DNA of 5,070 nucleotides from JBBRVP01 sp038246785. GTDB taxonomy: Bacteria; Actinomycetota; Actinomycetes; Jiangellales; Jiangellaceae. Below, piece after piece: positions 1 through 4,757 of this stretch (positions are counted from its first letter, which is position 1; each line of letters starts with the position of its first letter). Both the position numbers and the translations under genes were made by a program. The stretch is from positions 1 through 5,070 of the forward strand of contig JBBRVP010000072.1 in the NCBI GenBank assembly GCA_038246785.1, given 5' to 3'. Below the pieces are notes generated by a model. That model was given only the letters and a program-made list of their open reading frames with translations, was not told where the DNA came from and ran no database searches.

Positions 1-235
1 GCTGGCGGTCCAGCTCCTTGGCCGTGGCCGGCTCGGAGGTGAAGTTGACGACGGCGTAGATGCCCTCGGACTTCTTCTTGATCTCGTAGGCCAGACGACG
101 GCGGCCCCAGATGTCGACGGTGTCGACGGACCCACCATCGGTGGTCACGACCTTGAGGAACCGCTCCAGCGACGGCTGAACCGTCCGGTCGTCGAGCTCT
201 GGGTCGAGGATGACCATGAGTTCGTACTGACGCAT
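1..235 (-). CDS. rpsF: 30S ribosomal protein S6 (partial, 3' end outside window)
   Basis: S6 is a small-subunit ribosomal protein that binds 16S rRNA together with S18 in the platform of the 30S subunit. The visible 78 codons begin MRQYELMVILDPELDD, the typical S6 first beta strand and turn, and continue through DIWGRRRLAYEIKKKSEG and IYAVVNFTSEP, the conserved core of the family. The family is usually about 95-100 residues, so roughly the last 20 lie beyond base 1. The ATG at 235 is preceded by a strong AAAGGAGG with 11 nt spacing, which settles the start. In actinobacteria the next genes are normally ssb, rpsR and rplI; they would lie left of the window and are not seen. The gene follows the GT87-like gene by 31 nt, so read-through from the cell-wall genes is possible, though a separate promoter is likely. 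Confidence 0.97.
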   Translation of the reverse strand, partial: MRQYELMVILDPELDDRTVQPSLERFLKVVTTDGGSVDTVDIWGRRRLAYEIKKKSEGIYAVVNFTSEPATAKELDRQ

Positions 236-246
236 GCGTTAACCCG

Positions 247-254
247 CCTCCTTT
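247..254 (-). promoter_or_regulatory. Ribosome binding site of rpsF
   Basis: On the minus strand this reads AAAGGAGG, a near-full complement to the 16S rRNA tail, 11 nt before the ATG at 235. Its strength fits a highly expressed ribosomal protein gene and confirms the rpsF start. Confidence 0.85.
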
Positions 255-265
255 GGTCTGTGGCG

Positions 266-284
266 GTCACGGTCTCTCCGTGAC
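266..284 (-). promoter_or_regulatory. Hairpin in the rpsF leader, over the stop of the upstream gene
   Basis: The minus strand reads GTCACGG, loop AGAGA, CCGTGAC: a perfect 7-bp stem with a 5-nt loop. It contains the TGA stop of the GT87-like gene and ends 31 nt before the rpsF ATG. No T tract follows, so a classical intrinsic terminator is unlikely. Many bacterial rpsF leaders carry an RNA element bound by the S6:S18 complex for feedback control, with a conserved CCG. The CCG here at the base of the 3' arm is compatible with that, but I cannot show that it is the same element. It could also be simple structure around a stop codon. Confidence 0.45.
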
Positions 285-1628
285 AGGAGGGTATGCACTG
301 CTGCCGACACCGCCCGTGGAGTTTTCCACAGGGCGTGCTGAGGGCAACTTCCACAGGGTACCGGCCGGGACGGCATCCCCCCAACTCGCGCCCACCCACG
401 CCTGCCGGGCGATCCACGCCACCGCGAGCAGGCGCCAGCCCAGGGCCGCGGCGTACCAGCCGGGCGGCAACCCGGAGGCCGGGTCGGCGAGGGCGTCGAG
501 GTGGCCGAACATCGCGACCGCGTGCACGGCCTCGGCACCCGCCCACAGCAGGTGGTCGCGCCAGCGGATGCCGGCCAGCGCCACGAACGGAACCAGCCAC
601 AGCGCGGCCCACGGCGGGAACGCCGCGGCCGTGGACAGGGCCGCGCACAGGCCCACCAGGGCGACGGCCGCGAGAACCGGGCGCGGGCGGCGCCTCGCGT
701 GGAGCGCGACGAGCGCCACCGTGAGCACCACGCCGAGGCCGACGATGGCCGTCACGGCGCCGGCGCCGATGGGGTACCCGGCCAGGGTGAACAGGTACCA
801 CGGCGACCCGGGCCCTGCTCCGGCCAGCCGCCACGCGCGAAACGGTGCGGTCAGGAGGTCGGCGTCCACCAGCGCCACCGGCACGGCGACCGCCGCGACG
901 GTCACTCCCGCGGTGACGAGCAGGCGACGACGGGCGTCCGGGCCGCCGCGGCTCGGCACGAGCGCCAGCGCGAGCAGCACGACCGCCGCCAGCGGGCCCG
1001 CGAGCAGGGCGAGCCCGGCGAGCGCGCCGGCCAGCCGTTCGCGGTCGCGACTGCGGGCCCAGACCGCCACCACCGCGAGCGCGAGGGGCAGCAGGTCGGT
1101 CGAGCGGTAGACCGTCAGGGCGAGCACCGGCGACAGCGCGAGGGCCACCGGGTCGGCATCCGGGTGACGGCGCACGGTGCCCACGGCCACGACCAACCCG
1201 GCGAGCACGGCCGCGGTGAGCACCACCCACAGCGCGAGGAACCAGCGCTGCTGACCCGTCGCGACGCCGGGCGCGATGCTGCCGAGCAGGGAGGAGACCG
1301 TTGCTGACAGCAGCGGCTCGGCGACCCGCAGGCCGGAGCCGAGGTGGGCCGCGAGCCCGCTCCCGAGGTCCCCCGTCGGCAGCGCCTCCACCACGGGTGC
1401 GGAGCACTGGCGCCACACCGGCACGCTGCCACGCCAGCCGTCCGCGAGGCAGCCGGCCTGGCGCAGCGCCGCGGCCGAGAGCGGAAGCGCCAGCAGCAGC
1501 ACCACGGGGGCGAGCCGGGCCAGCGGGCCGCGCGAGGGCGACCTCAGCCGGCGTCCGGGCGGGCCGCCGATCGCCGTGCGCAGGTCCGGGGGCAGCACCG
1601 GATCGCGCACGACGTCCACGCGACGCAC
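267..1628 (-). CDS. GT87-like polytopic membrane protein (putative glycosyltransferase, Rv0051-type)
   Basis: A 453-residue membrane protein with about nine or ten hydrophobic segments, roughly at residues 38-55, 127-150, 159-191, 198-224, 236-254, 287-309, 317-334, 338-353 and 393-409. A cysteine-containing, probably extracytoplasmic loop (60-126) follows the first segment. Size, topology and position between a class A penicillin-binding protein and rpsF match the Rv0051-type proteins assigned to the GT87/DUF2029 group, which use polyprenyl-phosphate sugars outside the membrane. Recognisable family remnants are GSPWY (274-278) and the ALWLVPFVALAGIRWR stretch (342-357). Several conserved polar residues I expect are missing, so activity is uncertain. 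The start is GTG at 1628, preceded by GGAG; in-frame GTGs at codons 4 and 7 are alternatives. The last 27 residues are hydrophilic and overlie the rpsF leader. It is probably co-transcribed with the penicillin-binding protein gene 21 nt upstream. Confidence 0.8.
   Translation of the reverse strand: MRRVDVVRDPVLPPDLRTAIGGPPGRRLRSPSRGPLARLAPVVLLLALPLSAAALRQAGCLADGWRGSVPVWRQCSAPVVEALPTGDLGSGLAAHLGSGLRVAEPLLSATVSSLLGSIAPGVATGQQRWFLALWVVLTAAVLAGLVVAVGTVRRHPDADPVALALSPVLALTVYRSTDLLPLALAVVAVWARSRDRERLAGALAGLALLAGPLAAVVLLALALVPSRGGPDARRRLLVTAGVTVAAVAVPVALVDADLLTAPFRAWRLAGAGPGSPWYLFTLAGYPIGAGAVTAIVGLGVVLTVALVALHARRRPRPVLAAVALVGLCAALSTAAAFPPWAALWLVPFVALAGIRWRDHLLWAGAEAVHAVAMFGHLDALADPASGLPPGWYAAALGWRLLAVAWIARQAWVGASWGDAVPAGTLWKLPSARPVENSTGGVGSSAYPPVTERP
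311..335 (-). promoter_or_regulatory. Hairpin near the 3' end of the GT87-like gene / distal rpsF leader
   Basis: On the plus strand CGCCCGTGGA (311-320) pairs with TCCAC (325-329) and GGGCG (331-335) around a 4-nt loop, with one bulged A at 330, giving 10 pairs. It lies inside the coding end of the GT87-like gene and about 75-100 nt before rpsF. Its role is unknown. It may be part of an rpsF leader if transcription starts near 348, or be incidental in GC-rich DNA. Confidence 0.3.
355..384 (-). promoter_or_regulatory. Candidate rpsF promoter (weak)
   Basis: On the minus strand TTGGGG (384 to 379) and TACCCT (360 to 355) are separated by 18 nt. They fit the TTGnnn and TAnnnT cores of housekeeping actinobacterial promoters. 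Transcription would start near 348 and give a leader of about 110 nt holding two hairpins. The match is loose and it sits inside the GT87-like coding region, so this is only a candidate. Confidence 0.22.
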
Positions 1629-1633
1629 CCTAG

Positions 1634-1637
1634 CTCC
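1634..1637 (-). promoter_or_regulatory. Ribosome binding site of the GT87-like gene, inside a small stem
   Basis: The minus strand carries GGAG 5 nt before the GTG at 1628, within the 21-nt gap after the penicillin-binding protein stop. The same bases form one arm of a short stem (GCTC, 3-nt loop, GAGC, 1633-1643), which could reduce free initiation and favour translation coupled to the upstream gene. The coupling is inference. Confidence 0.5.
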
Positions 1638-1649
1638 GAGAGCCGCCGG

Positions 1650-3878
1650 TCACCCGTTGCCGGGCGGCGCGGACGACGCCGGCGGGCTGGGCGGGCCCTT
1701 CGTGGGGGTCTTGGTCGGCTCGGGCAACGAGGGCTCGGCCGTCGGCGGCGGCGCGGACGGCGCGGACGTCGTCGGCGGCGCGGACGTCGTCGGCGGCACG
1801 CTCGTCCTCGTGGGCCTGTCCCTGGTGGTCGTGGGCGGCGGCGGGTCGGCATCCTTGTTGACGCCGGCCGGCTCCGGGAACTGAACCACCTTGGTGCCCT
1901 CCAGGGCGGCCTTCATGTAGGCGGTCCAGATGCGCGCCGGGTAGGTGCCACCGGTGATGTTGCCGGCGTTGGGGAGGTCCTCCATCGCGAGCTCCTCGCC
2001 GTCCTTGCCGGCGCGGTAGAGACCGACCGCCGTCTCGAGCTGCGGGACGTAGCCGTTGAACCACGCCGAGCGGAAGCTCTCGGAGGTGCCGGTCTTGCCG
2101 GCCGCGGGGCGGTCGAGGTTGCGGCCGACATACCGGGCGGTGCCGCCGTCGACCGGGTAGGTCATCGCGTCGATGACGTCGGACATCAGGTCCTTGTCGA
2201 AGACTCGCGCCTTGACCACCTTGGCCTTGATCGTCGGCACGCTCTTGTCCTGGAAGCGGATCTCCCTGACGACGTACGGGTCGGCTCGCACGCCCTGGGC
2301 GGCGACGGTGGCGTAGGCGCTGGCCATGTCGAGCACGGTGACGTAGTCGGTGCCGAGCACGTTGGCCATGTTCGGCTCGAGTGGGCTGCGCACCCCGGCA
2401 TCCTCGGCCGCCTTCATCGACATCTGCGGCGTGGCATCGATGTTCAGCGCCGCGTAGACGGTGTTGACCGAGCTGCCGGTCGCCTTGCGCAGGTCGATGG
2501 TGCCGAAGGACTCGTTGCCGAAGTTCTTCACCCGGCCGCGACGGCCGTTGGCGGTCGCGGCACCGGGGTCGGCGAACTCGTCGAAGTACTGCGGGCTGGC
2601 GCCGGACAGGCGCGACCTCAGGCTGTAGTCACCGGACTGCAGGGCGGCGATCAGCGTGAAGATCTTGAACGTCGACCCGGCCTGCATCTTGTCCTGGGTC
2701 GCGGCGTTCTGCTGCCGCTTCATGTAGTTCTCGCCGCCGTAGAGCGCGACGATGGCGCCGTTGCCCGGCGCGATCGAGGCCATTCCGACGTGCACCGAGG
2801 GGGTCTTCTGCGGCCGTTCGTCCCTGACCGCCTTGACCATGTCGGCCTGCTTGGCCTTGTCGATGGTGGAGACGATGCGCAGCCCACCGCGGTCGATGTC
2901 CTCCTGCGCGATCTTGTACTTGTCGACGACCTCGTCCTTGACCATCTGGGTGAGGTAGCCGGTGGGGCCGCTCTGGGTGCGGGGCTTGAACGGGTGGAAC
3001 TTGGGGAAGGTGGCGGCGTCGCGCTCCTGCTGGCTGAGCCAGCCCTCCTTCACCATGGCGTCGAGGACGTAGCCCGAGCGCTCCCTGGCGTTGGCCTCCT
3101 GCTTGTCGCCCAGGGCCGGGTCGTACAGCGACGGACCGCGGATGACGGACGCCAGGAACGCGCTCTCGGCCACGGTCAGCTTCGAGACGTCCTTGTTGAA
3201 GTACGCCTTCGACGCGGTCTGGATGCCGTACGCGCCGCGCCCGTAGTAGATGGTGTTGAGGTAGTTCTCGAGGATCTGCGCCTTGGTCTGCTGCTGGTCG
3301 ATCTTGACCGCGATGAGGATCTCGCGGGCCTTGCGCGACAGCGTGCGGTCGGCCGTGAGGAAGTAGTTCTTGACGTACTGCTGGGTGATGGTCGACCCGC
3401 CCTGGGTCGCCTGGCCGCCCTTGACCGCCACCCAGACCGCCCGCGCGATGCCGGTCGGCGAGATGCCGTTGTTCTGGTAGAAGTTCTGGTCCTCCGCCGC
3501 GAGCATGGCCTTCTGCATGTGGTCGGGCACCTTGCTCAGCGGCACCGACTCACGGTTGCCCTGGGCGTCGGAGAGCCGAGCCATCTCGGTCTTGCCGTCG
3601 GAGTAGTAGACGATCGAGGCCTGCGCCGTCGCCAGCTCGTTCGGGGCCGGGGGCTGGATGCGCGCGTACGCGATGCCGACCGCGACGACCGCGAGCAGGA
3701 AGAGCGCGAGCACGGCCCACAGGACGCGCAGGAGCCACTTCCTGCCGCGCGAGCGGCCGGCGGATGCCGGAGAACGGCCGTCGCTCGACCCTCCGGAGCC
3801 GCCGGAGCGGACCGAGGGGGAACGGGTGGCCGGAGCCTGCCGGGACTCGGGTGTGGCGGCTGGTCTGCGTGGCGTCAT
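1650..3878 (-). CDS. Class A bifunctional penicillin-binding protein (transglycosylase/transpeptidase), PonA1-like
   Basis: Polymerises lipid II into glycan strands and cross-links the stem peptides outside the cytoplasmic membrane. With the ATG at 3878 it has 742 residues. Order: a basic, Ser/Gly/Pro-rich cytoplasmic tail (1-47); one transmembrane anchor (48-71); a GT51 transglycosylase domain with EDQNFY (catalytic Glu129), GGSTITQQ (160-167), RKAREI (Glu186) and the NYLNTIYYGRGAYG region; then a transpeptidase domain with STFK (Ser402 nucleophile, Lys405), SVN (470-472) and KTGT (595-598). All catalytic motifs are intact. The C-terminal 70 or so residues form a Pro/Thr/Ser-rich tail with no PASTA domain. 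A GTG at 3911 would add 11 residues, but nothing resembling a ribosome site precedes it, whereas the ATG has GGAAG close upstream. Divergent from padR and first gene of the leftward unit. Position and architecture match mycobacterial ponA1. Confidence 0.95.
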   Translation of the reverse strand: MTPRRPAATPESRQAPATRSPSVRSGGSGGSSDGRSPASAGRSRGRKWLLRVLWAVLALFLLAVVAVGIAYARIQPPAPNELATAQASIVYYSDGKTEMARLSDAQGNRESVPLSKVPDHMQKAMLAAEDQNFYQNNGISPTGIARAVWVAVKGGQATQGGSTITQQYVKNYFLTADRTLSRKAREILIAVKIDQQQTKAQILENYLNTIYYGRGAYGIQTASKAYFNKDVSKLTVAESAFLASVIRGPSLYDPALGDKQEANARERSGYVLDAMVKEGWLSQQERDAATFPKFHPFKPRTQSGPTGYLTQMVKDEVVDKYKIAQEDIDRGGLRIVSTIDKAKQADMVKAVRDERPQKTPSVHVGMASIAPGNGAIVALYGGENYMKRQQNAATQDKMQAGSTFKIFTLIAALQSGDYSLRSRLSGASPQYFDEFADPGAATANGRRGRVKNFGNESFGTIDLRKATGSSVNTVYAALNIDATPQMSMKAAEDAGVRSPLEPNMANVLGTDYVTVLDMASAYATVAAQGVRADPYVVREIRFQDKSVPTIKAKVVKARVFDKDLMSDVIDAMTYPVDGGTARYVGRNLDRPAAGKTGTSESFRSAWFNGYVPQLETAVGLYRAGKDGEELAMEDLPNAGNITGGTYPARIWTAYMKAALEGTKVVQFPEPAGVNKDADPPPPTTTRDRPTRTSVPPTTSAPPTTSAPSAPPPTAEPSLPEPTKTPTKGPPSPPASSAPPGNG
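1758..1797. repeat. 18-bp tandem repeat (about 2.2 copies) in the tail of the penicillin-binding protein gene
   Basis: A perfect 18-bp period runs over 40 bases (unit GCGCGGACGTCGTCGGCG on the plus strand, starting at 1760 and again at 1778). In the gene it encodes PPTTSA twice, within the Pro/Thr-rich extracytoplasmic tail. Such short coding repeats can gain or lose units without shifting the frame, so tail length may vary between strains. Confidence 0.85.
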
Positions 3879-3953
3879 GCTGCTTCCGGGAACGGGATCG
3901 GGGGGTGTCACAGGGAGTGCGGGCGGTGGCTCGGGAGCACGAACCCAACGGCC

Positions 3954-3984
3954 AGTATGGCGCTCTTCCTTCGAGAAACCTGAA
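3954..3984 (-). promoter_or_regulatory. Candidate promoter of the penicillin-binding protein unit (weak)
   Basis: On the minus strand CATACT (3959 to 3954) resembles a -10 box. TTCAGG (3984 to 3979) lies 19 nt upstream, or AGGTTT (3981 to 3976) 16 nt upstream, as a possible -35. Transcription would start near 3947, about 70 nt before the ATG at 3878. This is the best match seen in the divergent region on this strand, but neither box is strong. Confidence 0.22.
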
Positions 3985-4021
3985 TCCGAGGCCGCCGGGG
4001 CGGGCCGGCGACGGCATCCTC

Positions 4022-4042
4022 GATGTATCGGGTCGATATATC
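4022..4042. promoter_or_regulatory. Probable PadR operator: 9-3-9 inverted repeat
   Basis: GATGTATCG (4022-4030), spacer GGT, CGATATATC (4034-4042): the arms are inverted copies with a single mismatch. This AT-rich patch stands out in GC-rich surroundings. It lies immediately upstream of a candidate extended -10 of padR and in the region divergent to the penicillin-binding protein gene. PadR repressors bind as dimers to inverted repeats, commonly at their own promoters, so autorepression by the adjacent gene product is the simplest reading. Binding is inferred, not shown. Confidence 0.6.
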
Positions 4043-4044
4043 TG

Positions 4045-4053
4045 TGTTAGCGT
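4045..4053 (+). promoter_or_regulatory. Candidate extended -10 promoter of padR
   Basis: TGTTAGCGT fits the extended -10 pattern TGnTAnnnT. No good -35 hexamer is seen at the usual distance, which extended -10 promoters tolerate. Transcription would begin near 4060, about 50 nt before the GTG at 4110. The palindrome at 4022-4042 ends 2 bases upstream, so a bound repressor would block polymerase. Confidence 0.4.
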
Positions 4054-4098
4054 CGCATCCTGCCAAACGCCCCGTATGTCAGGTCCGTTCCCGCTCGC

Positions 4099-4104
4099 AG
4101 GAGG
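4099..4104 (+). promoter_or_regulatory. Ribosome binding site of padR
   Basis: AGGAGG, 5 nt before the GTG at 4110. It decides the start in favour of this GTG over the in-frame ATG at 4023, which lies inside the operator palindrome and would add 29 residues (MYRVDISVLASHPAK...) unlike the family N terminus. Confidence 0.85.
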
Positions 4105-4109
4105 TCGCC

Positions 4110-4676
4110 GTGGTCACCCGCCGTGCCCGACTGCTCGAGTTCGCGGTGCTGGGCCTGCTCCACGAGGGGCCGACCCACGGCTACGACCTGCGCCGCCGGC
4201 TCAACTCCGCCCTCGGGCCGTTCCGCGCGCTGTCCTACGGCACGCTCTACCCGGCGCTGAAGGGCCTGCTCGACTCGGGGCTGATCGCGCAGACGACCGA
4301 CCCGGCCGGCCCCTCCGGCAGGCGCCCGCGCGTCGTCTACGAGCTCACCGCCGCCGGCAAGGAGCACTTCGCCGACCTGGTCGCACGCACCGACGCCTCG
4401 GCGTGGGACGACGACGGCTTCGACGTGCGCTTCGCCTTCTTCGCCCGCACCGAGCGCGAGGTGCGCATCCGCATCCTCGAAGGCCGCCGGTCACGGGTGG
4501 AGGAGGACCTCGAGCGGGTCCGCGACGCCGCCACCCGCAATCGCGAACGGATCGACGCCTACACCTTCGCCCTCCAGCGCCACGGCGAGGAGACCACCGA
4601 GCGCGAGGTGCGCTGGCTCAGCGAGCTCATCGACGCCGAGCGGCGCCACCCCACCGACCCCGGCCCGCAGCCGTAG
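4110..4676 (+). CDS. PadR-family transcriptional regulator (Rv0047c-type)
   Basis: A cytoplasmic DNA-binding repressor of 188 residues, beginning MVTRRARLLEFAVLGLLHEG. The N-terminal PadR winged helix-turn-helix spans about residues 8-90. It includes GPTHGYDLRRRL (20-31), the recognition-helix segment SYGTLYPALKGLLDSGLI (42-59) with the family-typical tyrosines and leucines, and the wing GRRPRVVYELTAAG (70-83). The C-terminal half (about 105-180) is charged and helical (EREVRIRILEGRRSRVEEDLERVR), as expected for the dimerisation arm of longer PadR proteins. Length and position next to ino1 match mycobacterial Rv0047c. It is read divergently from the penicillin-binding protein gene and in the same direction as ino1, so likely targets are its own promoter and possibly ino1 or the divergent gene. 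The effector is unknown. Confidence 0.93.
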   Translation: MVTRRARLLEFAVLGLLHEGPTHGYDLRRRLNSALGPFRALSYGTLYPALKGLLDSGLIAQTTDPAGPSGRRPRVVYELTAAGKEHFADLVARTDASAWDDDGFDVRFAFFARTEREVRIRILEGRRSRVEEDLERVRDAATRNRERIDAYTFALQRHGEETTEREVRWLSELIDAERRHPTDPGPQP

Positions 4677-4709
4677 GTGCCGGTCGCGCTCCCCGGCGCG
4701 CCCGGCACC
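4676..4709 (+). terminator. Long GC hairpin directly after padR (terminator or attenuator candidate)
   Basis: GGTGCCGG (4676-4683) pairs perfectly with CCGGCACC (4702-4709). After one T/C mismatch, CGCGC (4685-4689) pairs with GCGCG (4696-4700), plus a T-G wobble, around the loop CCCC (4691-4694). That gives 14 pairs in 34 nt. The first base is the last base of the padR TAG stop. There is no U tract afterwards, so it is either a U-less actinobacterial terminator, an attenuator before ino1, or an mRNA-stabilising stem. Confidence 0.6.
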
Positions 4710-4746
4710 GCAGTTCCACCCGTCCACCCAGCACCACCGAACCACC
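4710..4746 (+). promoter_or_regulatory. C-rich, G-poor ino1 leader segment (possible Rho-loading site)
   Basis: This 37-nt stretch has 20 C and only 5 G, with repeated CCACC and CCACCC words, unlike the flanking G-rich coding DNA. It follows a strong hairpin and precedes the ino1 ribosome site. C-rich, G-poor unstructured RNA is what Rho binds, so Rho-dependent control of ino1 is possible. I see no convincing -10 box here, which argues that ino1 is read from the padR promoter or from one inside padR. Confidence 0.3.
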
Positions 4747-4751
4747 AGGAG
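4747..4751 (+). promoter_or_regulatory. Ribosome binding site of ino1
   Basis: AGGAG, within AGGAGAAG, 6 nt before the ATG at 4758. It supports this start. Confidence 0.8.
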
Positions 4752-4757
4752 AAGCAC

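Noticed and set aside
322..358. A replication origin based on the two TTCCACA words
   Set aside because: Only two imperfect boxes, inside coding sequence, with no AT-rich unwinding region and no dnaA or dnaN nearby. Kept only as a low-interest observation.
253..1307. Plus-strand frames of 285, 143 and 268 codons opposite the GT87-like gene
   Set aside because: Low-complexity compositions (Ala/Arg/Thr or Arg/Gly/His/Gln) with no recognisable domain. The opposite strand encodes a coherent polytopic membrane protein.
145..1416. A 423-codon minus-strand frame overlapping rpsF and the GT87-like gene
   Set aside because: The translation is an Arg/Gly/Pro/Ala-rich low-complexity string, and it crosses the rpsF start and ribosome site. 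It is a frame shadow.
1741..1800. CRISPR-like or IS-end repeat at the GGCGCGGACGTCGTC cluster
   Set aside because: The repeats are directly adjacent with no spacers, in frame, and encode PPTTSA units of a Pro/Thr-rich tail.
3879..3911. GTG at 3911 as the start of the penicillin-binding protein
   Set aside because: The preceding bases read GCACTCCCT with no purine-rich site. The ATG at 3878 has GGAAG just upstream. The difference is only 11 residues, so this is a preference rather than a firm exclusion.
1344..3983. An 879-codon open frame on the plus strand opposite the penicillin-binding protein gene
   Set aside because: It is antisense to a gene with all catalytic motifs intact. Its product is rich in Gly, Arg, Val, Leu, Asp and His without domain signatures, as expected from the complement of high-GC codons.
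4023..4109. Upstream ATG at 4023 as the padR start
   Set aside because: It lies inside the palindrome and upstream of the likely -10, lacks a ribosome site, and would add a non-family N-terminal extension. The GTG at 4110 has AGGAGG at good spacing.
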